Shown here: positions 24,788 through 32,666 of the stretch, piece after piece | Numbering within the stretch: the stretch's first letter is position 1 | Layout of the letters: each line of letters opens with the position of its first letter | Origin: Kutzneria buriramensis | GTDB lineage: Bacteria > Actinomycetota > Actinomycetes > Mycobacteriales > Pseudonocardiaceae | Assembly (NCBI RefSeq): GCF_003387475.1 | Contig: NZ_QUNO01000036.1 | Coordinates: forward strand, 1 to 56,982 | Reading direction: 5' to 3' | Length of the DNA: 56,982 bases | Made by a program: the position numbers and the translations under genes | The notes under the pieces: model-generated | Databases searched by the model: none | What the model saw: the letters and a program-made list of their open reading frames with translations, nothing else | Told to the model about the DNA's origin: nothing

Positions 24788-25050
24788 CGCGACGCACCTC
24801 CCCGGCGGGTCAGCAGTCGGAACGCGATCACGCCGGCGACCGCGACGATCAGCAGGCTCACGACGCGCACCACGGTCACCGGGGTCAGCACCGCCAGGAC
24901 CGTTCCCAGGCCCGCGAGCAGCGCGAACACCAGCGGAGCGCCGATCGTTGCCTCGTCGACGCCGTACTCGTCGACGCCGACGGCCGCGCTGGCCGCCAGC
25001 TCCTCGTCCACGGCCGCGTGGGCCGGCTCGGTGTGCTCGATGTTCGTCAT
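24784..25050 (-). CDS. Small two-TM protein, 88 aa
   Basis: ATG at 25050 overlaps the WhiB stop by four bases. An acidic 33-residue N-terminus precedes two hydrophobic segments (about residues 36-57, GAPLVFALLAGLGTVLAVLT, and 62-80, VVSLLIVAVAGVIAFRLL) and a short basic tail. Small membrane proteins of this kind follow WhiB-like genes in several actinomycete mobile elements. Function unknown. Confidence 0.6.
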   Translation of the reverse strand: MTNIEHTEPAHAAVDEELAASAAVGVDEYGVDEATIGAPLVFALLAGLGTVLAVLTPVTVVRVVSLLIVAVAGVIAFRLLTRRGGASR

Positions 25051-25382
25051 TCCGACACCTCCGACCGGGCGCGGGCGCGGGTGCGGGCGTTGCGGCGCTT
25101 GAGCGCGCGGCGCTCGTCCTCGCTCATCCCGCCCCACACACCGGTGTCCTGCCCGGCCTCCAGCGCCCAGTTCAGGCACCCGGAGACCACCGGGCAGCGA
25201 CGGCAGACCGTCTTGGCCTCGGCGATCTGCAGCAGCGCGGGACCACTGTTGCCCACCGGGAAGAACAGCTCGGGATCCTCGTCGCGGCAGGCGGCGCGGT
25301 GGCGCCAGTCCAGTTGCGGCATCGGCCGCGGGGTGTCGTCGTCGCCATCGGCGACGGCGGTGGCGTTGGTGTAGAACTTCAC
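25047..25382 (-). CDS. WhiB-family iron-sulfur transcription factor
   Basis: ATG at 25382. The four [4Fe-4S] ligands are present: C32 (HRAAC), C60 and C63 (TVCRRC) and C69 (SGC), with the conserved GVWGG turn at residues 81-85 and a basic C-terminal DNA-binding tail (RRALKRRNARTRARARSE). At 111 residues this is a normal WhiB-like protein. WhiB proteins bind sigma-A and tune transcription in response to redox or NO. As the second gene of the transfer operon it probably regulates plasmid transfer or links it to host development. Confidence 0.92.
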   Translation of the reverse strand: MKFYTNATAVADGDDDTPRPMPQLDWRHRAACRDEDPELFFPVGNSGPALLQIAEAKTVCRRCPVVSGCLNWALEAGQDTGVWGGMSEDERRALKRRNARTRARARSEVSE

Positions 25383-25579
25383 GCCGCACCTCGCAGGGCC
25401 GAGCGCTTGTCCGGGGCCAGGCTGCGCAGCCGGCGGCGGTGCGCGCGCTGCTCCGCCAGCGACGGCACCTCGAACTCGGTCAGGTCGACGGCGGTCCTGC
25501 TGCTGACGCGCAGGACCAGGCGGTGGACAACGGGCTGTTCACCCCCGCCACAGATGGACGTCCCAGGTAGGCTGGACAT
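25379..25579 (-). CDS. Small protein, first gene of transfer operon, 66 aa
   Basis: I use the ATG at 25579 because GGAGGG lies seven bases before it; an ATG at 25594 overlaps that ribosome site. The product has a beta-rich N-terminus (VVHRLVLRVSSRTAVDLTEF) and a basic helical tail. It overlaps the WhiB start by four bases, so it is the coupled lead gene behind the promoter/hairpin/GATCCACAGCGA leader. No family recognised. Confidence 0.55.
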   Translation of the reverse strand: MSSLPGTSICGGGEQPVVHRLVLRVSSRTAVDLTEFEVPSLAEQRAHRRRLRSLAPDKRSALRGAA

Positions 25580-25594
25580 CGCAGAGCCCTCCAT

Positions 25595-25674
25595 TCGCTG
25601 TGGATCGGTACTTCTGCTGCTTGGGCCTCGTCCCGCTTGCCGGCGGGCGGGGCCACTTTTCTTCGCTGTGGATC
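25595..25674 (-). promoter_or_regulatory. GATCCACAGCGA leader elements, copies 3 and 4
   Basis: Two copies lie in the transfer-operon leader, at 25595-25606 (just before the ribosome site) and 25663-25674. Only this leader has two. Confidence 0.6.
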
Positions 25675-25685
25675 TCTCGTGGCCT

Positions 25686-25719
25686 CCTCCTGCACCCGGT
25701 TGCCGCCGTGAGCAGGAGG
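25686..25719 (-). ncRNA. Conserved hairpin leader of the transfer operon
   Basis: Eight-bp arms 25686-25693 and 25712-25719 enclose a loop sequence that is identical over 25 bases (25691-25715) to the leader at 34841-34865. The bases of the outer stem differ between the two while pairing is kept in seven of eight positions. The hairpin begins about 19 bases after the -10 box, so it forms the extreme 5' end of the transcript. Confidence 0.6.
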
Positions 25720-25737
25720 TTTGTTGTCTGCCAGGTT

Positions 25738-25769
25738 CAATTATGCAGTAGCTAGTGAATAAAACAAGG
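25738..25769 (-). promoter_or_regulatory. Promoter of the transfer operon (32-bp repeat, copy 1)
   Basis: Read leftward it gives TTGTTT, 16 bases, CATAAT, a plausible promoter. The whole 32 bp recurs inverted at 34788-34819. The subset TATGCAGT-N6-TGAATAAA also occurs at 27570-27591, so an activator or repressor may bind here. Confidence 0.65.
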
Positions 25770-25803
25770 GTGGAGGCTTGCGCTCCCCACGGAGTTGGTC
25801 CGG

Positions 25804-26625
25804 TCAGGTGATGCTGCGGTAGTCAGCAGCGATGCGCTCCAGGACTGGGCGAGCCTCGTCGCCGAAGGTGACGAACGGCTCCAGCTCCAGCCAGTGGCTT
25901 TCGAAGTCCTCGACCTCTTCCGAGTCGGTGAGCAGCGCGGTCGCGGTCTGCGTGCCGAACATGACCGCCCGCGAGTCGTAGAGGTCGAAGGCGTGTAGCA
26001 CCGGAACGGTGACTGGCGTGGTCCACGGAACCACTCCGAGCAGCACATTCTCCCGGTGGGACTCCTCGATCAGCCTCTCCAGCTGCTCCACCATCACCTC
26101 GGCGCCTCCCATGTTCCACCGCATCGCGCCCTCGGTGATCACGAAGACGAACTCGCGGTCGGTGTCGAGCAGGCGCTGCCGAGCGATCCGGGCCTCGACC
26201 GTGCGATCCAGTTCGTCGGGAGGCAGTGATTCGCCGAACAACGCCCGCGTGTACTGCCGGGTCTGGAGCAGGCCGGGCATCCCCGTAGGCGCGAGACAGC
26301 GGATCCGGCCGGCGATCTCCTCGATCCGGCCGATGCGCTCCTGCAGCCACCAGCCGCCGCGTTGCAGCACAAGGCGAGCCGAGATCCGCTCTTCCCGCAG
26401 CTCGCGAGCCATCTGCACCAGCTCACGCCGCACGGCGGCCGGAGCCTTGACGGCCTTGCACAGTGCCTCGACCTGCTGCGGCGTGGGCATGAACGCCCCG
26501 GTCTCCGTACGGGAGACCTTGGACTGGCTCAGCCCCGCCAGACGCGCGGCCTCGACGCCGGACAGACCAGCCGCCTTGCGCAGCTGCCGCAGGGTCGCCG
26601 AGAGCTTGTTGGTGGGTTCTTTCAT
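25804..26625 (-). CDS. XRE regulator with DUF5753-type domain
   Basis: ATG at 26625. Residues about 8-65 are an XRE helix-turn-helix (SATLRQLRKAAGLSGVEAAR, then LAGLSQSKVSRTETGAFMPT). The rest follows the actinobacterial DUF5753/Scr1 pattern: IRCLAPTGMPGLLQTRQYTR and RIARQRLLD, ending with a ligand-type domain. Length 273 is normal. Relatives often pair with small neighbour proteins and act on development genes. It is third in the leftward operon after the DUF6879-like gene, ten bases away. Confidence 0.85.
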   Translation of the reverse strand: MKEPTNKLSATLRQLRKAAGLSGVEAARLAGLSQSKVSRTETGAFMPTPQQVEALCKAVKAPAAVRRELVQMARELREERISARLVLQRGGWWLQERIGRIEEIAGRIRCLAPTGMPGLLQTRQYTRALFGESLPPDELDRTVEARIARQRLLDTDREFVFVITEGAMRWNMGGAEVMVEQLERLIEESHRENVLLGVVPWTTPVTVPVLHAFDLYDSRAVMFGTQTATALLTDSEEVEDFESHWLELEPFVTFGDEARPVLERIAADYRSIT

Positions 26626-26635
26626 GACGCCTTTC

Positions 26636-27184
26636 TCAGGCGGCCGACCGGTCCCGGTGGTACTGCGGGTGCCGGCGCCAGTAGTCGGTGAAGTCGATGC
26701 CCGCCGACCAGGCCGCGTCGCGGGCCGCGACGTACCTGGGGATCAACTCGGGCTCGCCGATGCTCGCGCCCCGGAACGTGCCGTCCGGCTCGTAGTGCAT
26801 CAGCACCAGGTGCTCGTCCCCGATCAGCCAGAAGTCCTCAGCTGGCACCTGGTCGGGTTTGCGCTGCTCAGCGGTGTCGATGATGCGAATGTGTTCGCCC
26901 GCCTCGAGGTTGAACACGTAGTTCCACTCGCACTCGTAGCGCAGGTAGTCGCTCAGTGGCGAGCGGACCACGTGCACCCGATAGGTGTGCAGGCCCCGCG
27001 CGACTTCGCCCCGGATCACGTCCATCCACGCCTGCTTGTCGAGCGGGCCGGGCTGGCCGGCCATGTAGCGGCGGTAGTCGTTGATCTCGCTGCTCACGTC
27101 GTACCGGTCGAGCGTCTCCAGCCGGAACAACGTGCTGGTGAAGTGGGCGTCGATGAATTCGCCCAGCTCCTGCTCGTTAAGCAT
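26636..27184 (-). CDS. DUF6879-like protein, 182 aa
   Basis: ATG at 27184, overlapping the upstream gene by eight bases. The protein shows the pattern of DUF6879 proteins found beside XRE/DUF5753 regulators: FTSTLFRLETLDRYDV near the N-terminus, HTYRVHVVRSPLSDYLRYEC in the middle and EDFWLIGDEHLVLMHYEPDG later. It is soluble. In actinomycetes these genes sit with XRE regulators and may modulate them, but the biochemical role is unknown. Family name given from memory of the conserved blocks. Confidence 0.7.
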   Translation of the reverse strand: MLNEQELGEFIDAHFTSTLFRLETLDRYDVSSEINDYRRYMAGQPGPLDKQAWMDVIRGEVARGLHTYRVHVVRSPLSDYLRYECEWNYVFNLEAGEHIRIIDTAEQRKPDQVPAEDFWLIGDEHLVLMHYEPDGTFRGASIGEPELIPRYVAARDAAWSAGIDFTDYWRRHPQYHRDRSAA

Positions 27185-27521
27185 CGGCCGTCACCAGCTC
27201 CGGCAGCAGCGCCTTCGGGATCTCCACGGCGTTCTCCCCGGCGGGGAGGTCCAGTTCGGCCAGGACCTCGACGTCGGTGATCTGCTTGCCGCGGACGTGA
27301 AGCGTGCCGTGGTCGGTGAGGACCAGGCCGTCCTGCAGCGCCGCCCCGGACAGCTCGGGCAGCAGCGACAATGGGATCTCCACCACCGCCTCATCCGAGC
27401 AAACCCGCTGCTCAGGGGCCACGATGTAGCCCTGCACCACGTAGGTGCCCCGGTCGCTGAGGTTGATGTTGGGGCACGTCCGGGCGTTACCGCAGTCCGC
27501 CCGCAAGAGCACGATCTTCAT
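27177..27521 (-). CDS. Small Cys-containing protein, 114 aa
   Basis: ATG at 27521 with GAGAGGAGACGAG upstream. The N-terminus MKIVLLRADCGNARTCPNIN carries two cysteines and the body is beta-rich with a repeated pattern VVEIPLSLLPELSG/AVEIPKALLPELVT, suggesting an internal duplication. It leads the operon with the DUF6879-like and XRE genes. Similar small proteins accompany DUF6879 genes in actinomycetes; function unknown. Confidence 0.6.
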   Translation of the reverse strand: MKIVLLRADCGNARTCPNINLSDRGTYVVQGYIVAPEQRVCSDEAVVEIPLSLLPELSGAALQDGLVLTDHGTLHVRGKQITDVEVLAELDLPAGENAVEIPKALLPELVTADA

Positions 27522-27539
27522 CTCGTCTCCTCTCGACAC

Positions 27540-27591
27540 GCGGAGCTTCAGGTGGCAGGCTCCGCAGTATATGCAGTCTCATCTGAATAAA
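27540..27591 (-). promoter_or_regulatory. Operator/promoter (TATGCAGT-N6-TGAATAAA, third copy) with 5' hairpin
   Basis: TATGCAGT (27570-27577) and TGAATAAA (27584-27591) match the two 32-bp promoter repeats exactly in these positions. Downstream in the leftward direction GCGGAGC (27540-27546 complement) and GCTCCGC form a 7-bp stem (27540-27565) at the expected transcript start, about 20 bases before the gene at 27521. Confidence 0.5.
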
Positions 27592-27801
27592 GGGCACCGT
27601 CAACAGGAGGTTGAGCGGCGCGCGTACGTTCCACCATCGGCAACGAGTCCTTTTGCGACAGTCGCGAGCGGATGCGGCTCCTGCTACACCCGTCCGACTC
27701 GTTGCCAGCTCAAGCTCTCGGCTTTGTGACCCCTGCGAGCAGCGAAGATGTCACTCTGGAGTTGTCAAAGAACGATGTTGAGAGCATCGATCGAGGGCGC
27801 C

Positions 27802-27862
27802 GGACATGGCCACAGGTTGACCCCGGACATCTGCGGGACATGGGCTGGACAATCGCGGACAT
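27802..27862. repeat. Helically phased GGACAT repeats
   Basis: GGACAT or GGACAA begins at 27802, 27825, 27836, 27847 and 27857, i.e. steps of 23, 11, 11 and 10 bases, one or two turns of DNA. They lie 60-120 bases upstream of the TPR regulator gene at 27923 in a non-coding stretch. The array looks like a multi-site operator or activator site on one face of the helix. Confidence 0.55.
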
Positions 27863-27922
27863 GGTGTAGGCGCAGCGGTGTCGGTGACACACGATCAAGG
27901 GGCGATGCGGAAGGAAGTGACC

Positions 27923-29194
27923 ATGTCGGAGCCTCGGACAGTCCTCGATGAACTGATCACTAAGTGGCACCTGACCAGGGACGCGGCAGCGAAGCTGGTC
28001 GACGAAGCTGGGTGCCCGGTGACCGGACGGCATCTCGCCGGCATCGCTCGTGGCCAACGACACGCGGGAGCCCAGCTCACCGCCGCCATCGAGCGTGCCT
28101 TCGGGAGGCCGATCACCGAACTGCTCGTCCCGTACACCGGGCAGTGGCTGCCGAGTAACCCGCCTGGTCAGACCGCATCTTCGGCAATCAGCACGGATAC
28201 CGAGGAGGCATTCGCCTTGGCCGCCCAGCGCGCATATCAGTACAAGCTCGCTTACCAGACCAGGATCGACACGTCCGCCCTGGCGGACGACGTGCGGTAC
28301 CTCGCCCAGGCGTACCCGCAGCAGCCGCTCGCCGAGGTGATCTCCCCGCTCGTTGCCGCCCAGCAGGCGGTCTACGAACAGCTCGAACAAGGCACGGTGC
28401 ACACCCAGTCCGCCCGTGAGCTGCACTTTCTTGCCGGGATCACGACCGGCATGATCGCGAGGGCTGCTCACGACTCCGGTGATCCGTCGCGTGCTGTCGA
28501 GCTGGCCCGCTCGGCTGCGATGGCTGGCGAACTGGCTGGGCACCGTGGCCTTCAGGCATGGATCTCCGGCCTGTTGTCGCTGGTCACCTACTGGGCTGGC
28601 CGTCCGCAGGAGTCAATCCGGCACGCGCAGCGCGCCGCACACCTTGCCAGCGGCACCGCGTCCACGGTCACGGTGTGGGCCGCGGTCAGCCAAGCCCGCG
28701 CCTGGGCCAAGCTGCGTAACCCCGGCGGTGTCGAAAGTGCTCTGAGCAGCGCCAACGCCGCTGAGGAACACGCCACAGGGGACGATCTCGACGCCTTCGG
28801 CGGATTGCTGACCTTCTCCCGGGCCCGTGCGCTCTACTACACCGCCGAGGCATCGGCGACAGTCGGCCTGACTGACGCTGCGGCCCGGTACGGCAACGAG
28901 GCGGTCGAGGCATACCGCGACCCGACCAGCGACTACTGGGCTTTCGGAGACTCGGCCGGCGCGTCCGCCGCACTCGCCACCGCCTACATTCAGCAAGGCG
29001 AGGTCGAGGGCGCGAACGCACTCCTGGTCCCCGTCTTCGATCTCCCGCCGGTCCAGCGGACCAACGGCATCATCAAGTGCATCCAACCCGTGTACGAAGC
29101 CGTGAGCAGCAGCGATACCGGCGAAGCGGGCCGCGAGCTCAGCGAACGAATCGAGGCGTTCAGCCGCGTGCCGATGCGAGCGGTGGGCCATTGA
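27923..29194 (+). CDS. HTH/TPR-type transcriptional regulator, 423 aa
   Basis: ATG at 27923 after GGAAGGAAGTGACC. The N-terminal 70 residues look like a divergent helix-turn-helix (LITKWHLTRDAAAKLVDEAG, then GRHLAGIARGQRHAGAQLTA). From about residue 110 the protein is a series of helical pairs in TPR style (AAQQAVYEQLEQGTVHTQSA, RSAAMAGELAGHRGLQAWIS). Length and layout match actinobacterial XRE-TPR regulators such as the one at 10016. It overlaps the GNAT start by four bases and is preceded by phased GGACAT repeats that may be its binding sites. Confidence 0.7.
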   Translation: MSEPRTVLDELITKWHLTRDAAAKLVDEAGCPVTGRHLAGIARGQRHAGAQLTAAIERAFGRPITELLVPYTGQWLPSNPPGQTASSAISTDTEEAFALAAQRAYQYKLAYQTRIDTSALADDVRYLAQAYPQQPLAEVISPLVAAQQAVYEQLEQGTVHTQSARELHFLAGITTGMIARAAHDSGDPSRAVELARSAAMAGELAGHRGLQAWISGLLSLVTYWAGRPQESIRHAQRAAHLASGTASTVTVWAAVSQARAWAKLRNPGGVESALSSANAAEEHATGDDLDAFGGLLTFSRARALYYTAEASATVGLTDAAARYGNEAVEAYRDPTSDYWAFGDSAGASAALATAYIQQGEVEGANALLVPVFDLPPVQRTNGIIKCIQPVYEAVSSSDTGEAGRELSERIEAFSRVPMRAVGH

Positions 29195-29736
29195 TCAGTC
29201 TCACTGGCGAACTGGTGACCCTGCGGGATCTCGCCAAGACCGACGTGGACGACGTGTTCGCCATCGTCGGCGACCCCGCAGTCACGAAGTGGCTGTCCTT
29301 CGACACCCGCACCCACGCGCAGGCCACCGAGATGGTGGCCGGCGTGCTCGAGCGCCAGGCGCACCAACCCCGCACCGAGTACTACCTTGCCGTTTGTGCT
29401 GCTCGGCACGGGTTCATCGGCTTCTGTCGACTCGGCCTGGCCGGCGTGCAGGCAGGCAAACTCGGCTACGCCATCCGCGCCGACGTTCAGGGCCGCGGCT
29501 ACGCCACGGATGCCTGCCGCACCATGCTCCGGTTCGCGTTCGATCGGTCGCGCCTGCACCGCGTGTCTGCGGCCGTCGGCCCAGACAACGCCGCCTCCAT
29601 CGCCGTCGTGCGCAAGCTCGGCTTCACCCACGAAGGCCGGCTTCGCGATCACGTGCACACCAACGGCGCCTGGCGAGACAGTGAGCTGTTCTCCCTCCTT
29701 GTCAACGAGTGGGAACGAGGCCTCGGCGGCCGATGA
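29191..29736 (+). CDS. GNAT-family N-acetyltransferase (RimJ/RimL type)
   Basis: A TTG at 29191 overlaps the upstream stop (TTGA). The 181-residue protein follows the RimJ/RimL layout: GELVTLRDLAKTDVDDVFAI at the start, the acetyl-CoA binding motif near VQGRGYATDACRTMLRFAFD (Q/R-G-x-G-Y/A) and the late signature HRVSAAVGPDNAASIAVVRK-LGF. It should acetylate an amino group of a small molecule or protein. Coupling to the TPR regulator suggests a joint transcription unit; substrate unknown. Confidence 0.85.
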   Translation: MISLTGELVTLRDLAKTDVDDVFAIVGDPAVTKWLSFDTRTHAQATEMVAGVLERQAHQPRTEYYLAVCAARHGFIGFCRLGLAGVQAGKLGYAIRADVQGRGYATDACRTMLRFAFDRSRLHRVSAAVGPDNAASIAVVRKLGFTHEGRLRDHVHTNGAWRDSELFSLLVNEWERGLGGR

Positions 29737-29879
29737 TGACTTCCTCCCTATCAGCGCGGACGCTGCCTGTCCGGCGAGTAACTGACAACTCGCCGGGCGA
29801 CTGCCGCCGGTCGAAAAACTTCAGTGGATCACGGCGTGTCGTCACCACCCCCGCAGTTTTCCCGGCAAAATCGGCTGCC

Positions 29880-30101
29880 ATGGCCGCAAGATCAGGTCGA
29901 AAGCACCGCCGTCACGGCACCCCGGCGCGAGACGTGGCTATCGCCACGTATCTGCTTGAGCAGGTCGACGCCGAGGGGGCTGCGCGGGGGCTCTCCTGCG
30001 CCTTGATGGCGGACCAACTGATCGAACTCGGCCTTCGCGCCCTTCGCGCAGGCCAGGGCGGTGGCCAACAAGACGACTTGGGAGTGCTGATGATCTCGTA
30101 A
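29880..30101 (+). CDS. Small basic protein upstream of rep, 73 aa
   Basis: I use the ATG at 29880; the reading frame upstream looks non-coding. The 73-residue product is basic at the N-terminus (ARSGRKHRRHGTPARDVAIA) followed by two helices (TYLLEQVDAEGAARGLSCAL, MADQLIELGLRALRAG). The layout suits a small DNA-binding protein of ribbon-helix-helix type. Located just before the structured rep leader, it may regulate replication; inference only. Confidence 0.45.
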   Translation: MAARSGRKHRRHGTPARDVAIATYLLEQVDAEGAARGLSCALMADQLIELGLRALRAGQGGGQQDDLGVLMIS

Positions 30102-30548
30102 AACAACGAAGCGGCCTCACCCTGCCAGGTAAGACCGCTTCCTCGAAGTTTTGGGCGACCCTGCCAGGTCGCCGTTTGTCCCTCGCTGATCGCTGTCCGG
30201 CTGCCAACCGGTAGCGACCAGAGGCCCACTTGCTAGGTGGGTCGTTCATCCCCTCGCCAAGGGATTTCGTGTGCCTACGATAACGCAGGCTCACGACACA
30301 CACCAGGCACTGCTTTGTGCTGCGTGTCGTGAGTCATGTCATCAGAACGTTTCCGCTGCTCGGAGGCAGTCCGCGCGCCTCCGAGCGATAGTGCGCGTCC
30401 CGTGCCGGACCGTCGGTGAGGCACGCTTTGTCGCGGAGCGAACCCTCGCCGACTCTGATTTCCCTTGCCGCGTAAGGGATATCGGCCGATCACCTCGGGA
30501 CGGCGCCCCTGGCCAGCCCACGGCCGCCCAGCGCGCGGTGGTGGTCGC
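30102..30548. other. 447-bp structured intergenic region upstream of rep
   Basis: Contains three stem-loops with related loops: 30108-30141 (GAAGCGG/CCGCTTC, inner ACC-ctgcca-GGT), 30154-30173 (GGCGACC-ctgcca-GGTCGCC) and 30225-30241 (CCCAC/GTGGG with ttgcta). A fourth, longer hairpin has 10-bp perfect arms at 30290-30299 and 30324-30333 with an inner GCAC-tgcttt-GTGC. The first may terminate the upstream gene; the series could be copy-number control RNA or an origin. No credible gene. Confidence 0.5.
30290..30333. repeat. Long hairpin before rep
   Basis: CTCACGACAC and GTGTCGTGAG are exact inverted repeats with 24 bases between, in which GCAC/GTGC pair again. It lies about 215 bases before the rep start and may be a terminator, attenuator or protein-binding site. 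Confidence 0.55.
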
Positions 30549-32468
30549 ATGACCACCACCGAACCGGCCCCGACTGCTGTTTTCGCTGCTCAGCGGCTTG
30601 AATGTGTGGCGTGTTGTCGCCCGTACGGGCGACGCCGCGCCCCGCTGGTCGATGGCGACGCGCTGTTCGACTGCGCCGATCTGGTCGTGTGCGACCAGTG
30701 CTGGCACCTGGCCGGCGGCGCCGACGCGGTCCAGACCGCCCTCGCCGGCGACGACGGGCCGATGGAGCCGCTGCTGGTGTTCGACCCGGCCTTCGAGCAG
30801 CTGCTGGTGGCCGCGGACGAGTACGACCAGCTGCACCCGATCGACCGGTTCCTGGTCGAGTCCGGCATCCGCTGGTCGGTCCTGCGGTACATCACCGTCC
30901 CGGCCCGCTGCGACCTAGTGCGCTGGGTGCTGGAACGCGTCCCACCAGCGCATACCCGACCGACCGACTCGCCGGCCGTGTGGATCGAGGCCGTCGAGGC
31001 CCGGATCCGCGAGCAGACCGGCGACGAGTTCAAGTACAACGCGAAGCGCCGGCGCTGGTGGCGCATTGCCAACGTGCTCCGCTGCTGCTCAGACAGGGGA
31101 CGGCGGCCGCTGACCTGGGTCGCGCAGGAGGAGATCGCGGCCGCGGTGGGCTGTTCGACGCGCACGGTGCGGCGGTGCGTGGCCTGGCTGCAGCGCGAGG
31201 GCCTGCTGTTCGAGGTGCTGCCCGGCTGCCAGCTGCCGCAGATGGTCGCCCCGGACGGCGAGACCGCCGAGGAACGCGCCGACCGGGACCGCCGGATGGC
31301 GGCGGCGATCGCCGCCGAGCAGGCCGCGATGGCCCGCGCCGAGGCCGAGCTGGACGCCGTGCGCGCCGGCCTGCTCGGCGACCAGGCGGCCGCGGCCGCC
31401 GAGGCGGCCCTCTCCCCCGAGGAGGCGGCCGCGCTGGCCGCCGTGGACGACCTGGAGCCCGGCCTGGTGCAGCTGGCGCCGGTGTACGAGCTGCGGGTGC
31501 CCGTCAGCGAGGCCGAGCAGGCCGAGGAGGCCGCGATCAGCCGCGCGCACACGGTGCTGCGCAGCCCCGGCGAGCAGCTGCTGGCCGAGCACCAGGCCGA
31601 GCAGGTGCACCCGGCCAACGTGCTGCTCTACAGCGCGGTGACCGTCGTCCACGCCGGCGGCGGGCACGCCGTGCACGACCCGCTGGACCTGGCCTACCTC
31701 GACCCCAGCCCGATCTGCCCCGACTGCGGGCCGGTCGTCGGCTACCTGCGCGGTGCCGACCTGGGCGCTGACCTGCACAAACACCAAAATGGCCACCCCC
31801 CGCAGGTGTGTTGGGCTGATCACTTGAAGTCCAGTTCCGTACAACCTGTGGATAAAGGACGGGCTTCGCCCGGCTCAGACATGGAGGAGTTGTCTTCAGT
31901 TAGCACTGAAGACTCAATAAGCAGGGAAACTAGCCCTGATTTGGCCGCTGAGCCCGGAACAGCGCCCGCCGAAGGGGATCACCCCAAAGCGCGTCAGTCG
32001 GAAGCTGTGCGGGCCGCTGAGTGGCTTCTCCGGTCCCGACTGCATCCAGTGGTCTGCGACGACGTGTCGGTGCGGTGGCTCGCCGCGCAGATCCGGGGCA
32101 GCCACCTGCTCGATCGGTGGGACTGGACCTGGGACGACCTGGCCGACCTGCTGCACGGCTTCCCGGAGAACACCCACCTCCCCCGGTTCATCCGGTCCGC
32201 CCGGGCCTGGATCCGCGCCCGGTTCCAGCGCGCGACGCCGGCGCTGTCGCCGAGCAAACTCAAGATCATCCGCGAGATCGAGCGGACCAGCCCGGCCCTT
32301 CGGGGCCGCCACCAGGCCGAGGCCGAGCACGTTCGTCAGGCCGAGATCGCCGCCCGCCGCGCGGCCGTCGCGGCGTGCGGGATGTGCGACGAACTCGGCT
32401 GGCTGCACGTGCCGGATGGGACGCCCACCGTGCGCTGCAACCACGACCCGGACACCAGCGGATGGTGA
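30549..32468 (+). CDS. Putative plasmid replication initiator with winged HTH, 639 aa
   Basis: I start at the ATG at 30549; a TTG at 30465 is possible. The N-terminus has two Cys pairs (CVACCRPYGRR, VVCDQC). Residues about 189-235 form a winged HTH (LTWVAQEEIAAAVGCSTRTV, RRCVAWLQREGLLF) resembling actinobacterial plasmid initiators. Residues about 420-490 are a low-complexity linker whose DNA holds a DnaA box and inverted repeats. The C-terminal part is helical and ends with a Cys motif (CGMCDELGWLHVPDGT, C). Its position beside parA and the origin-like DNA supports a Rep assignment, although no family signature is certain. Confidence 0.6.
   Translation: MTTTEPAPTAVFAAQRLECVACCRPYGRRRAPLVDGDALFDCADLVVCDQCWHLAGGADAVQTALAGDDGPMEPLLVFDPAFEQLLVAADEYDQLHPIDRFLVESGIRWSVLRYITVPARCDLVRWVLERVPPAHTRPTDSPAVWIEAVEARIREQTGDEFKYNAKRRRWWRIANVLRCCSDRGRRPLTWVAQEEIAAAVGCSTRTVRRCVAWLQREGLLFEVLPGCQLPQMVAPDGETAEERADRDRRMAAAIAAEQAAMARAEAELDAVRAGLLGDQAAAAAEAALSPEEAAALAAVDDLEPGLVQLAPVYELRVPVSEAEQAEEAAISRAHTVLRSPGEQLLAEHQAEQVHPANVLLYSAVTVVHAGGGHAVHDPLDLAYLDPSPICPDCGPVVGYLRGADLGADLHKHQNGHPPQVCWADHLKSSSVQPVDKGRASPGSDMEELSSVSTEDSISRETSPDLAAEPGTAPAEGDHPKARQSEAVRAAEWLLRSRLHPVVCDDVSVRWLAAQIRGSHLLDRWDWTWDDLADLLHGFPENTHLPRFIRSARAWIRARFQRATPALSPSKLKIIREIERTSPALRGRHQAEAEHVRQAEIAARRAAVAACGMCDELGWLHVPDGTPTVRCNHDPDTSGW
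31790..31930. other. Candidate origin of replication inside the rep coding sequence
   Basis: Within the linker-coding part of rep lie a perfect DnaA box TTATCCACA (complement of 31848-31856), a 9-bp inverted repeat GTCTTCAGT-tagc-ACTGAAGAC (31892-31913) and a GGGC-ttc-GCCC hairpin (31861-31871), in DNA visibly richer in A/T than the flanks. In RepA_N-type plasmids the origin lies in the middle of rep, so this is a reasonable candidate. Confidence 0.45.
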
Positions 32469-32492
32469 CTCACCAGGCCGGTCACTGTCCGT

Positions 32493-32613
32493 ACTGGAAA
32501 GTGGAAACTGGAAAGCCGGCACGCCGGCCGCGAAAGGGGGCCCCAACGCGCACCGCGCGCTGCGCGCGTGGAGCGAGGCTCGGAGCCTAACACGGAGCGT
32601 GACACTTTCCAGT
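32493..32613. terminator. Inverted repeat between convergent rep and par genes
   Basis: ACTGGAAAGTG (32493-32503) is exactly inverted at 32603-32613, with an extra direct ACTGGAAAG at 32507-32515. The interval contains a GCGC-dense patch (32548-32570). It may be a large terminator structure or a partition site. Confidence 0.45.
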
Positions 32614-32636
32614 TGCTGAGCCTCTCACCGGCCGCC

Positions 32637-32650
32637 AAAACGCCCGTTTT
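32637..32650. promoter_or_regulatory. Imperfect operator, AAAACGCCCGTTTT
   Basis: Differs from the AAAACGGCCGTTTT palindrome by one base in the centre. It lies between convergent genes rather than before a start, so its function is doubtful. Confidence 0.3.
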
Positions 32651-32666
32651 CGCAGACGTTCGACGG

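Noticed and set aside
30108-30241. Repeated hairpin units that look superficially like a CRISPR array
   Set aside because: Only three units with irregular spacing and diverged arms, no constant spacer length and no cas genes.
31848-31856. Interpreting the five GATCCACAGCGA elements as DnaA boxes
   Set aside because: Only ATCCACA is shared with the consensus, and the copies sit before ribosome sites in leaders rather than clustered at an origin; the true perfect box is the single one at 31848-31856.
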